A stretch of 64,000 nucleotides of DNA from Aldrovandia affinis (lineage: Eukaryota; Chordata; Actinopteri; Notacanthiformes; Halosauridae): NCBI GenBank assembly GCA_029706075.1, contig JAINUG010000015.1, positions 4,479,154 through 4,543,153 on the forward strand, read 5' to 3'. Positions within the stretch are counted from its first letter, which is position 1; every line of letters starts with the position of its first letter. The notes under the pieces were generated by a model. The model was given only the letters and a program-made list of their open reading frames with translations, searched no databases and was not told where the DNA came from. The translations under genes were made by a program, and so were the position numbers. Shown here one piece after another: positions 24,677 to 37,165 of the stretch.

Positions 24677-27600
24677 ATTCCTATTTGCGAAGTATCTATG
24701 AATGCTTGAGAAGGAAAGAGTGATTTCAGTCCCTCTGCCAAATAAATGCATGCATAAATAAACGCATTCATTAAGTAAATAAATAACTCACGATGAATTA
24801 ATTCAATTCTAAATAGAACAGCCATGACCTTTTCTCATTATTTTGTCAATTAATTTGTAAAAGCGAATAATGAAATAATGGAAGCTCCTCAAGTAATTGA
24901 GGGTATGCATGGACATAAGTGCCTGAGTGTCTGGGGAACAGGGGCGCGGAGGCCATTGGTTGCACTGATTGCCAGATTATCTCACTGCTCCCGATGACTT
25001 CGTCACAGAGACAAGCAAGGCCCCCGTCCTGAGCCCTGGAGAGACTGCTATTGACTTGTCTATAAAGTGGCCCTCCACGTGGGCAGAACTGCCATTTACT
25101 GAGTGCATCAATGTGTGTTTCCCAAACACTCAGGCTAAATGGGAAGCATAATGACCTCCACCCGGAGAACTTAGGCACCTAACACAGCGAGGCAACAGCT
25201 GTGTACCGTGGATCACTTCCAAGTGCATAATCCTGCTGACAGGCCTACCGTGAGGGGAAACTCACGCCACGATTAAATAGTGAGCGTCGTACCTTTGCAG
25301 CTGCACTCCAGCTCTCGTATGCGGATAGCCCCTTCTCCTGGCTGTCTTTCCTAAGTGGGCCAGCCGTTTCAGTGAAAGGCGCGGTTCCCCGCCACATTCG
25401 TCTGTAGCACTCGCTCCATGAATTTCGCTCTGAGAGTCGTCGCCTCCCCTCCACACTCAAACCAGCAACATCCACCTCACAACAGGGCCACCGATCCACT
25501 GATTGGATGTCCTCAACCCCCACTGGGCTCACCAGCAGGGTGCACAATTCGGAACGTGTTTATTCTCCGGCGCCTTTTTACAAGGGTAGGGGGAAAAGCG
25601 AGCAACTGCAAGCAAAAGCCAGCACGGAGCAGATCTTGGGGTCCTGATTTAAAGGGGTACGTCCGCAGCCCTTATCTCTCTGTGAAGTGTTGCAGCTAAT
25701 CAGGGAAGGCAACTGAGAGTTATTTAATTGGTCTCACCTTTCTTTGTTGAACTGCGGGCCCTGTGAGGACGGCTTGGCTGGCACGTTGGCTCCCCCCTCC
25801 CCTCCTCTTGTTCCTGTTACTATTTTTACTGCCTTAACAAGGTTTGAGCTCTGCGTGGCAGAGGGCTGGAGAGATGTGGTCAGGAAGAGCACTCTGGAAA
25901 ATCGATGGCTTTCAGGTGGATGGGGAGGAGCAGAGGGGCCAGGGGCCGGGAGCACGGCCGCTGGAGAGCGAGAGGGGGCCCTAGGACCTGCGGCTACAGT
26001 GGGGGTCAGGCACCCACGCGCTGCAGGCAGATGAAGAGGCGCAGGTGGTCAGCCGCGCCTCAGGACAGCTCTGCTCCTGAGGGGAACAGTGTAAGGATAT
26101 TGCAGCATTGGAAAGATTAATAGTATCACACATTTACAAGGGGGAAGGTAATATTACTCCTACTATGATGAATATGTGTCCAAATGTGTCTTCTCTCAGA
26201 CAATCTGAGGGTTTTGTTTATTAAGGAAATCATAAGAAAATGGTTCTCTTGATTTCCTGTTGTTTTTAATCACAAAAGAGAATTTAAATATTTGAACCTG
26301 AGCTATTAGTCCCATCAGCAGGGGATACAAAGATCTGTCTGGATATATTTAAAATAATGAATTATTCAATGTTATCAATATTAATGGATGCATGGAGATC
26401 CGCATGTGTGACAGACGAGAAAGAACCCAGGTCAAGGTTACTGACAGGGTAGTTATGGAATATGACTTCAATTTTTCTATCACTGGATAATCTAATAACT
26501 CCCCGCGGGAAGGCACCAACTACAACCTCTATTCCATTTTTATTAGTAGAATTTGGTGGATCTAAATGAAACACAATCTCACATATCAGGTGGTATCGCT
26601 CACACCTGTGCTCCTCGTTATGCGCGTGTGTTCTTCTGCGTAAGCTTGTGAACGCACAGAACGTAACGCCTGTGTTCTCATCTGAATTTGCACACAGAGC
26701 ATCTATGCCAGTTTCATCCATGGCTCTGCCTGTTTTTGTCTCCCTGTCAGGAGTCACAGTTGAAAGGCATCACACTGTGAAGGATCCTGGAGGATAACGT
26801 CAAGGGGAGGGGTTAAATCATTTGTATCCTCCACCACACCTCCCCGTACCTGTGAGCGCCAGCTCCCCGGCGCAGGGGATCACAGCACGACGAGGGGGAA
26901 GGCGTCACCCCGCAGGTAATTAATTCTGCCCCTGCCTCTGTGTCTCGTCACGCAGGACGACAGATGCACGGAGTCATGGGGCTGCCGCAAAGCGTGAGTC
27001 AGTGGTGGCGGATTATGTTGTCATATGTGTCACTATTGTCTTTGGAGTAAAACACTCCCATGTCAATGTGTCACCCACATAAACAGCCCACGTCCCTGTC
27101 ACCTCCAGCGCAGCTGCTCTGCCCAAGCCACTCTAGAGTGGGAACTGAAGGTCAGCATCTCGATCCTGCAGCAGGGGTACTAAACAGTTTTAATACTGTT
27201 ATTTTTGCTTTCTGCTACTGTGACACTGAACAATGCTGCTTGAGGCGCAGGTTGTGATGTAGAGCTTAACTTTACAATAATAATTTCCTGAGAAAAGAGA
27301 TGTACAGTATTGTCTCATTTGCAGTGGAAGCGTGGCTATGTGGCCCTTTGTGCTGCGGTTCTTTGGAACGGCTCTTCAGTGGCCTAGATGAATATGTGAG
27401 ACTTTCATGTAATGAGCGAATGAAAGATTTAAGACTGGGACCAGGTATAATTGGTGTTTGTTCCTGCAGGACTGTAAATGGATGGAAACAATGGCACTTT
27501 CATAACCATTCCATGAGTTTCTTCGCCTGGAAGGAGCATGAAAGGCTATCCTTCTTATTGTGGGCAAGACTGGTCATGTCACCCGGATATCTCCCCTTGC

Positions 27601-30600
27601 TTGCTTGTGCTGTTGAGTCCATGTAGTGAAACAGTCAATAAGCTGAGAGTCGGGCGTGTCGACGTGACTGCAGGTGGAGCGCACTGCTGTACGGCTGTAC
27701 CTGACGCCTGAAGGAGAGAGCAGTGGGGCCTCTTAAGTCCTCTGCTCTGCAGAGAGAGACCACATCAGAAATGGCTGCTGCAGCCAAGGTCTAAATGACT
27801 GTTAGCATCACTGTAAACCATGAAAAGGATATTAAGTAATGGCAAACATTTTAGATGCTTGCCATCTGACTAATCAAATGTGTCTTTGGTTCAAATATTC
27901 AGCATTGGACAGACGCAACACTGCAACATGTCACCTTCTATTCATTGGCGGTCTCACGTTTATGAAAAGCAAGGACTATGAAAAGCAAGAAACAGCTGCT
28001 TGGAGCTGAACAAAACAAGCATCGAGCCTGTTGTGAACAAGCTCAACATTTGAATGTCCAGATGGTGTTTATAACAAAGGAAAAGGCTTTGCGTTTTGGA
28101 TCCAGGTTTAATTACCTTGCACTAAACAGTTTTAGTCTTGTTGCAAATGCAAGACACTGATGCATTGCGAGGGCATTTCGTTGACTGGTGCGTAGCCTTG
28201 AACAATTAATTGGAATCCGCGTCCAAGCGGTAATGTTCGTTCAACCCTCTACCCAAGGATCAGCTATATCTGTGAGTTAAATCCAGGGCTCATCACAGAC
28301 ATGACAAATATTGGAGAAAGACACAGACCAGTGAGGACCATGATTCCCATGGCTGTATTCCCCTCTCTCTTAAAACCCCTCTTGTTTATCTCCTTTGATT
28401 ACCAGGCTACAGCACAAAGGGGTCAATAATTGTCTCACTTTGGAGTCCAGGAGGAGCAGTAAAGGGTGTTGCACTGGCCTTCGCTGCACCCTGATTAACA
28501 CAGCTCCATTCTCACACGCCCTTTCAGAAACATCAGGGCCCAATCCCAAGCACAGAAGCCGAGTGCTTATATCACGCGGTTGTCATTTCCAGTTATCCCT
28601 TGTTCAATTTAAAAGGCGCCCTTATCCAAGGCAGAGGGAGAATTAAAAAGGACGGAAAAGGACAAAGAGCAACATTATCTGGGCGATGCTTTGATATCTA
28701 TTCTCCTGCACAAGATATGGGTAAGATATGGTCCCCTATTTTAGGAATGTCAAGGGTGCCAAATGATAGTCAATTTTGATAAGATTTCTAATGTTTTTCT
28801 AAGCTATTTGGCTATTCCTAAGCTATTCCTTATTTACAGTTATTCTAAAATAAGATATATAGACCATTAAATTGTTTAAAATGCATCCAATTTCAATGCA
28901 GTAGACATTATATACTACAAACCATATTAAACAACAGAAATAAAATACTGTGTGTGCTTTGATTAAAGATCAAGTTTTTAAAGGTTAAAGACTGCTGCTA
29001 GGCACTCACATTTTTCACATTTGTTTTGTACTGTGCTATTGATTTCCGTGCTATTGCTGGGGATGCTATTAGTAGATCAGGTGTGCTTGGGTGTGGCCTT
29101 TCCCTCAGCCTTCTCAATTGTAGCTTAATGGAGTACATGGGGTAACTTCTCTCCTTTGTGTAATTCGTTTGGTGAGGACATGGCCTGGGTTCCTCAGTCC
29201 TCAGTCCTCCTTTTAATTTTGCACTTTGCTTCCTACTTATCTTGACTTTAGTTTATTTTTCAAGTATTGATGCTGTTTATTTCTTCCTCTCCTTTCTCCG
29301 TGGTTGCCTCATTTTCTTTCCTATTACGACTATAAATGTGATAAACTTGTGCTGCAGGCCAACTGTACGTGGCTACTGGCTGCTTTGGTTCATCATAATA
29401 AAGTTTCTTGATATGCGTGCCAGGAAGTTGATAAATTGCATATTGGAGTGTACACTATGAGGATGAGGACCAAATCTGGAAAGTGATTTTACCTCGTTTT
29501 GAAATATGCTTTGGATTTTTATAGTCTTCTTAAATTATAGATCCAGACAGGAGATCAGATCGTAACATAAAATAATAATGTTTGACTTGATAAACTGCAG
29601 TTTGCAGTTGAAGTATGACAGGCTTCTCTGTTTAAATTTCCAGTTGTAATGGATGCAGTCATACTGCCCTTAATGACAGCATGAGCTTTAGGTTAGTAGC
29701 GAGGTGTTAAAGAAGTTGTCATGGTTATAAACGATACTTGAATGTTAATGACTGGAGTGTTGCAATAAGAATAGAAATAAATCAGATTTATACTCGAGGA
29801 GTCCCTGTTACAAGAACGGAAAGTGTCAGCCATGTATCAGTGTCTGGGAGACACTTGAATGTGCATCTCTGTGCACCAGTGGCAGGTGAAACAAATTAAG
29901 TTCAGCTCATGAAGGCATTACATGAGAGCACATGAAAAACATTAACAAGGACAGTAGGCCATTCACCCGCACACACTGCAGAGGTCATAGGCTGTGTGGC
30001 GTGGTGGAGAAAATCATCCCTATTGTTGCAAGACATGTAAAACCACCATAGCATTTACCAGTGGACTTAGCACAAGTATAGCATTGCCCTTTACTGAGGG
30101 GCAGCCAGATTCTCATTGCTTGAGGAACAGACAACTTTCATATTCACATCATTGTAGTTATTATGATTCACCCGTCATACCTTTTCTGTTCCAACGTGAG
30201 GGTTAAAAAAATAATGAATACTTTTTATATAATAATATGCTCAATTTAAAATGAAAATATATAAGCTGTAGATATAAATGCCATTTGTCCTTTGTTCTGA
30301 GAACCAGCAGTCATACGGCTACCGATGACATCACACAGGAATTACCTCTGACTGAATTGTTTCTAACAAACACATTTTCAAGGGCAATGTGTCCATGTCA
30401 ACAAAACACATTCCGTTTTATCATTTAAATAGATAATAATTTTGTACAGATACTATATATATATATATATATTCTGTGCAAACCAAAGCACCCTGAGGTT
30501 AAAATCTTTAGGCTGTGCCAGTCCTGCTCCTCGCCCCTTCAAAACACTCCTCTGTAGACATCCAGCACTGGGAATGTTGCTGAGGGCACCCTGGTCAGAA

Positions 30601-31860
30601 GTGAACTGTCTCCATGCGCGACAGGACTGACTGACGGAGGGATCTGCTCTAATTAAATTTATCATTTACAACTGAGGGACGGGGAGTCTTGGTAAATGTC
30701 CCACTGCACAATTCTGTGGGGATAATACAGCTGCTTAATAAGAGCTGATGCAGAGTTTCTGCCACAGGAACTCTTTCATTCTCCCTCTGTCCTTCGCCAA
30801 ATATTAATGTTTACATAATACACAAATATCTCTGGAATGTCTATGGCTGGGCCTTTTTGAAGTTGAAAACCTTGTTCTCTGTTCTGTGCTCAGAGGCTTG
30901 TCTACTTGAGACTGACCCTGTAGCAAGGCCTGATTCACCCACACAAATATTCACCTTGTTATCCAAACCTACGCAGTAATCTAGATGTAAAGTGAAAGAA
31001 AGCAATTCTGGATCAGCCCATACCTCATAAAGCATGGCCGTTGTCTTTCAGTGGGTACGAGCTCTCAGGATGTACAAAGCATGTTTTATGAACTGGGCGT
31101 TGCAGCCTGACAGGTAAATTGGGTTTACGTTCATACGCTCACACATGCGTAAAATAGCGGGTCTAATTGGCTACGAAAATGGGATAAAATGTTTTTAAAA
31201 AATGTCAAAATTTTTTTTTAAGTCTGAAACATAATTTGCACCAATTAAGCTTTGTTGAGTGTTGATGTGTTGTTCTGCAATTCTGTTTCTCCAAATCCAC
31301 TAACACACACACACACACACACATATAATCTTTTATCATATGCAATCCCCCCCAAAAAAAAAATATAGTATTGCATATTGAGAACATATATGAAGGGTTA
31401 CATGTTTTGTAAAAGAATGGAATATAGAGAAATAACAGTCAAAAGTAGCCTTGATAGAATAAAATCTCTTTATTTTGTGTGAGTCTTGAGTGAGAAGTAG
31501 GGCAGATCATGTTGAGACAGCATGAGCATACGAGACGAACAGCTGCAAAGAAAGTTTACTGGAAAGGAGCTTTAGACTTTTTAATAATCAATTGTGGATC
31601 AATTTAATCGGGATTAATTGTGATTGAATCTGATGGTTGTGTTTGAAAGTCTGCTCAGCCCGAGAAAAGGAAGGGAGTGGACATTAGACAATGCATCCTC
31701 ACCAGACAGTAACAGGACTCATGGTGAAATGACATGCTGCAAAGGGACAGAAATACTTGAGCAATGCGGAGAAGACATAATCTAAATATAAATCTCAAAG
31801 GAAAGATTTCACTTTATGTCCAGCTGCAGGACTTAAAACAATGTAATACTGTAGGATTCT

Positions 31861-31902
31861 GCACCAGGTCTTTACATGGGGCACCGGGTCTTTAGATGGG
31901 GC
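31861..31902. repeat. Two-copy 20-bp tandem repeat
   Basis: GCACCAGGTCTTTACATGGG is followed directly by GCACCGGGTCTTTAGATGGG, an 18 of 20 match. Confidence 0.8.
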
Positions 31903-33479
31903 TTCCCCTAAAATGCATTGTTAAATGCATAAAATGCATCTTCATACCTGAAGTTGCATACAGGGACTCAGTTACAGCTCCAGTTTGCACAATGATGGTG
32001 CTGTCACTGAGTCCCTCTACTGTAAACCTCATGCAATGATTGATTCCCTCTTAAAGAGTGCCAAACACAGCCAAACTGAAAAAAATCCAAACTCAGCTCA
32101 ACTCATATAATCTCAAATCCATGGCCTGTTGTGCTCAGCTTTGATCGGTCTGTAAAGATTGAAGTGCAACTGGATGCATGTCATTCAACTGCTCCTGGAA
32201 CACTTTTTATATAGCATTTACATTTTTCATACAAAATCTGCTTAGCCAGTGGTTGACACCATTGATTGGTCAGGATATGCAGACTAGCATCTTCTGAATG
32301 GATGATGGAATGAATCTGCTACTGAAAGGGATTCCAAATATTTTTCAGAATAATACAAATCTTCAAAACTGCAGAAATTCTGACTAAAAGATATATATTT
32401 TCAACTGTAGGGGCATGCAAACAGCTAAAACTGATGCTGATCTATCATATTGTACAGTATACTGTATTTCTTCAGCTGTGTTATCTGTAGCGACTCCGCC
32501 ATTGCAATCTGGAGCATTCATCATAGGACCAGTTTTTTCTTCAGTTAATTTGTTCTTTTGAGTTCTCTCTGTGGTGTGTTAAGCCAGTTCTCACACTGGT
32601 CATGACCTAGACATAAATCTGTATTTTGTTCAATTAAATCTTCATATGGAAAGCATTATCAAGATCCCAGTAAATGATCTTCAGTGATTTTTAATTGAGC
32701 TTAGGTTCATCTCATGGATGTACATTTTAGATTAAAAATTAAATATTGAACAAATATGGATTTTATGTTTAATCAACACATTAATGTCAGTACCGGTGTC
32801 CAGTTCCACAAAGGCTGTTTTTGAGAAACCCAGAGCCAGCCTGTTGACATTGTACTTTTGTGTATTAAAAAAAAATTAATCGCTGCTTTAGTGTGGTGCA
32901 TGAACATTTATCACTTAACTCACTTAAGTAGGCCTAATTATATCAAATAGTGGACTCTACAGTGACAGCATTACCACATGTAATCCATGGATAACGCTAA
33001 AAGTGACAATAAATTATAAGGTTAAAGGTTTTTTGGGGGGGGCTTTCATATGTAGCCCTAAAAGGGAGCCATGAGGTAGTAAAACGACCTTATGGGAAAC
33101 ATAACCTCATTATCACCCAGGTGAGATGATGCAGCAAGCTCATAAACCGTTGATCTCTTCGGCAGATCACTTTAATTTCCGCGACAAATCGTGCCGTCAG
33201 TCAAACAATCCTCTTTGATGTTACGGAATTTTAAGGCTCATTTTACTTTAGTAGCCCTGAGCGTAATTTCCATTGAAGAGCATTAATAGCCTTTTCTGTT
33301 GTTTTCTTTTGGGGGGGGTCCACTCTGCGTGGTACTGGCATCATCTGACCCTGCCTTAGAGCCATTGGTTAATATGGGCACCGACTATACAAAATTGTAG
33401 ACGTTCTATATTGAATTAAAACATCTGATTTAAATACGATTTGAAAGGGATATTTCATGGGTTTCTGTCTTGGAAAATT

Positions 33480-33665
33480 ACGGGGAGAACCGATTGTACT
33501 GTATGCTGTTTGACCACACGGGGGCTCTGTGCTTTCTCCTCTGGTCTCTCTCCTCCTTGCTATCCCTCGCCAGCCACCACCTCCACTACCCCCCCCCCCC
33601 TTCCCTAAACTCGCAGCGCAGAGCCACAAAGCCGACTGTCTGCACCTCTCCGCCTCAGTGTGAAG
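33480..33665 (+). promoter_or_regulatory. XYLT1: Probable XYLT1 5'-UTR / proximal promoter
   Basis: The sequence directly upstream of the start codon is pyrimidine-rich (CTCCTCTGG, CTCTCTCCTCCTTGC) with a poly-C run at about 33587-33600. There is no clear TATA box close by, in line with the TATA-less promoter reported for the mammalian gene. The start codon context is AAGATGG, with A at -3 and G at +4, a good Kozak match. The transcription start cannot be fixed from sequence. The human gene has a GGC repeat near exon 1; none is seen here. Confidence 0.45.
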
Positions 33666-33941
33666 ATGGTCGGCGGTTCGTGCGCTCGCAGGCTGGCTCG
33701 CCGCTCACGGTCTGCCTTGATAGCGGCTCTTACTGTATTACTGGTGCAGACGCTCATAGTGTGGAACTTCAGTAGCCTGGACTCGGGAGAAGAACGGGAA
33801 AACGGCGGCTCTAACGCAAGAGAAAAGAGAGACAGGATCGGTGGCAACAAAGCCGGCAGCGAGTATCTGAAAAGCGGGCTTCAAGAGCAACATCTTCAGC
33901 CTCCTCTCGGAAAGGGAGCCGTTCGCCACAAACAACAACCG
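33666..33941 (+). CDS. XYLT1: XYLT1 (protein xylosyltransferase 1), first coding exon
   Basis: XYLT1 transfers xylose from UDP-xylose to serines of proteoglycan core proteins, the first step of the linker for chondroitin/dermatan and heparan sulfate chains, in the early Golgi. This exon encodes the N-terminal 92 residues. Residues 6-13 (CARRLARR) form the basic cytosolic tail, about 16-33 ([18 protein letters not shown]) form the signal-anchor helix of a type II membrane protein, and NFSSLDSG at 34-41 starts the lumenal stem. I recognise [32 protein letters not shown] as the conserved start of vertebrate XYLT1. The remaining stem, rich in Glu, Arg, Lys and Gln, is shorter than the Gly/Pro-rich human stem. 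The exon ends in phase 0 at CCG with the donor GTAAGG. The in-frame GTG six bases upstream is not the start; ATG 33666 has the better context. The catalytic domains lie in exons beyond this window. XYLT2 is the paralogue but its N-terminus is less similar. Confidence 0.9.
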
Positions 33942-33947
33942 GTAAGG

Positions 33948-36900
33948 CGTTTAACGTTAGCTACTGTATGCCTCAGCTCTTCAATGCACAAGATATTTCA
34001 AATAGTACGGGGCCCTGTGCGATTAACAGAGGACGTTGACTTCGGTTTCATTGAATCTTTTTTGTCCTCGTCGTTTTTTGGTGCATCTCATTCCCCGAAC
34101 TGATTCAATGGTCGTAGTTAAATTGCTATCTGCCAATTAAAATCAGTGCCCGTTTTCAATTTACAACATGGAACATTTATCTCGTTACCCGCGAAGGTGG
34201 GAACACACAGCTAGCTCGCTGGCTAAGTAACGATGCGCTGTTACATGGGGTGCATTGTTAGAACTGAAACAATTTCACGACTCCCCGAGATGACTGCAAT
34301 TGATGTGTGTTTGAATGCATGCATTTTAGACTGCTGCGTTTGGATGGTTCGAGACACTGTCATCCTAATTTAGACCAATTACGAACAATTTAACATTGTT
34401 TTTGATACATATTTATGTTTAACAGACAATCTAAAACAAAACAAGAAATATATGCATAGCCTGCCAAGGGAAAGATAACATGGGCAACGTGTTCCGTTAT
34501 CTGTTATCTGGGACCTGCGTTTGTCTAATGAGCTTTCCGAAATTTGTGGTGTGACATGCGGTTAGCTAGATGTCATTACGGGTCAGATGGAATTGTAAGC
34601 CACGATGTACTGTTTCGCCGTGCAGTAAACACAATATGAAATGATCATTTAATGACAACATTCAGAGAGAGTCGTTCTCGGCTTGGGGGGCCGATCAAAC
34701 TAAAAGAGAGCAACTTTACAGCTAGTTTATTCAAAAGCCCGTGGCTAGTCTAGGGGTCTAGGACGATTTACTTAGGAGAAGACCGAATGTTAAACAGGAA
34801 AGCCACGTATGCTAGGGCTTATGGTGAATGATGGCACGGGAAATGGGTCCTGTTCCAGTGCCCTAAACGGTGGTCCTTTTTGTAAACCTTATTTGATATT
34901 TTGATTGAACAAATGAGCGATTGGACGTATTGCACTAGACCACCATTGTTGACAAAGGTTTCATTTGTTTAAAAAAGTGTTCAGGCTTTTAAAAGGCAAG
35001 CCGTTTATGTTGTTCTTACAGCATTGATACAATTTATTCCGTAACTGGTTTCAAATCAATCCAATAGCCTGCATGATTTGAGATGAATGAACAGATGTTT
35101 TGAGTGGTCAATCATTTATCTTAAAACGCTTTAACTGATTTTATGTGAATTTTCGTCTTTAACTAATTTGAGCTGTATTCTTTAGTCTCTTGTTGTTATT
35201 TTTGTTATTGTTATTGTTATTATTATTATTGGTTGCTTTTCTATAGTGCATTTCAAAGTGTTTTGCGGTGAGTAGAGCCAGTGGGAATATAGTGACACTA
35301 CATAAAATGACATCATTACACTGATCTTTTAATTATGACTTTACAAAGCCTGTGCTAGGTTGAACAGAATTGAAAGACACTTGCATCTGCTTTGCTTCAG
35401 GGCAACTCCCTACAGTTTGGGTGGGTTTGTTCATATTGCCCACTTCCCAGATCTCAAGCACAGGTTGGGTGCTATGGCAAATTGACTGTTCCAAATCGGG
35501 GGGATAAGAATTTCAGAAATAAAAGAAAATCTGATTTGTTGGAGTATGGGTTCTATGACTTTTATTATTAGTCATGACAAAGGCAAGACACATTTAGATA
35601 ATGAACTGGAAACAATAAGGCTTCAAGTTCGAGATTTTGATCATTTAAAACTGCTTTTGGACTGGTGATTGTACACATACTGGCAATTGTTCATAATTAC
35701 TGCAAAGTCCTCTCAAAAGATGTCATTTTTTGCCTAGTTTGTTTCCTTTTCTGCTTCTTGGTTCGTCCTTAATTCCTTAGTTCTTTTTATCCTCTGTTGT
35801 TCAGCCGTAAGAGTTGTTGAGCCGGTTCTTCACACGTTCCTTGAACATTCACATCAGACAGGTTTGGAGGAGTTTTTTTGTCGAGGCTGCGTGCACAGCA
35901 GTTTTTCTGCTATGTACTATCTCAGTATTTATGAGTCTTATTCATATGTCCTTAATGCCACCCACTCCAACAATGCTGGGCTCAACGTGGCCTTTGATGT
36001 GATGACACCTATGGGAATAAAGACCCATATTTCATGCACGGCCCCAGCAATGATACGGATGTAGGCCCAATGTGGGCGCGATATCCCTGCATCCTAAGCA
36101 GAGTGATCGTGGTTTGGAACAGTGGAATCGGCCGGTCCAAGGTGTGTTACTTGCGCCCATGCTCCCATTAATTTGGCTAGCAGAATTAATTTGTAAGGTC
36201 ATTGGGAGGGCGGCGGGCGGAGGAAGTGATATGATCTGGAAGCTGGTGTCGGGGGGCTGTCATTTCAGCTTTGGTCAACGGTGTTCTTCCTCCTGGGGTC
36301 TGTGGTCAGAAATCAGCGGTGACAGATAGCCCTCAACACATTCCCTCTGTCAGAATCCATTGCCAGCAGGACAACAATGACTTCCCGGAGCATCGCTTTT
36401 TAGAAAATGGCATATCAGGTCCTGTGACCTTTTCCCGGGCTTACATAAGTTGTAACGCGCGCGGTACACTTCGTCCTTGCGGTTATGATGTTGGCCCGCC
36501 CTCCCTGTCTGTCTCCTGCGCTCGCTGTTGCCTTTGTGGGCTTTTTCTGTGGCACGCCGGTGTGGTTAGTGGGAGGGGGGCGGTTCAACCTGGGCGCCTG
36601 TGGCTACGTGATCACTTCAACTTCGTTTTCTCCTGCCTCTTCGTTTCGGTGACGGCGGAAGATCCGCCAGGTGGTTCATCGTAGAGCCCGAAGGTCACGC
36701 CGGTGACGTAATCGACGCTTACCGATTCCGGGTTGTTGGAAAGAGCAAAGGAGGGCGAGTGAGGTGTGGATAACTGACATTGAAAGTGCTACGCTCCTTG
36801 AGGATCTTGCAGGCGGATGCTCGGAGCAACGGTTTAAATAATACAAAGCATAGACGGGCCGCAAGTGTTACTACTGCTTGGCTTTGCCCTCTTTATGTGC

Positions 36901-36950
36901 TCTTCTTTGAACTAGGCCCTTTGAACATTCCATCTGCATCTACCTGCTAG
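33948..36950. other. Unique intronic DNA
   Basis: No transposon or RNA gene is recognised. A TTA/TTG trinucleotide run lies at about 35206-35231. The 36060-36900 part is more GC-rich with several CpGs but shows no exon. Confidence 0.45.
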
Positions 36951-37165
36951 ATTTACATTGCATTTAGCAGACGTTCTTATCCGGAGCGACTTACACAGTT
37001 TACATTTCTTTACATACAATCCATTTATACAGCTGGATATTTTTACTGAAGCAATTCAGGTTAAGTACCTTGCTCAAGGGTACAACGGCAGTGTTCCACC
37101 TGGGAATTGAACCAGCAACCTTTGAGTTACAAGTCCAGTTCCCTAACCATTACACTACACTGCGG
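36951..37165 (-). mobile_element. tRNA-derived SINE with L2-type tail (TAGTGTAATGG head)
   Basis: On the minus strand it starts GCAGTGTAGTGTAATGGTTA, with an A box TAGTGTAATGG and a B box GGTTCAATTCC near 37105-37115. Then come TACCCTTGAGCAAGGTACTT and CTGAATTGCTTCAGTAAAAA, and it ends in the L2 tail CGGATAAGAACGTCTGCTAA with ATGTAAAT. It aligns along its length with the SINE at 53038-53221. The antisense open frame at 37070-37279 comes from this element. Confidence 0.85.

Larger units (their letters stand above)
22935..33479. other. 5' flank of XYLT1: long unique non-coding interval
   Basis: Over 10 kb holds no recognisable coding exon, tRNA or intact transposon. Small features are an isolated L2 tail at 24628-24676, a TA run at 30455-30472, an (AC)n run at 31302-31322 and a 20-bp two-copy repeat at 31861-31902. 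The scarcity of transposons contrasts with 1-11 kb and would fit a region kept for regulation, but that is inference. Confidence 0.4.

Noticed and set aside
33369..33629. Antisense open frame over the XYLT1 5' region
   Set aside because: The Gly-rich part is the translation of the C/pyrimidine-rich 5' sequence read backwards; no similarity noticed.
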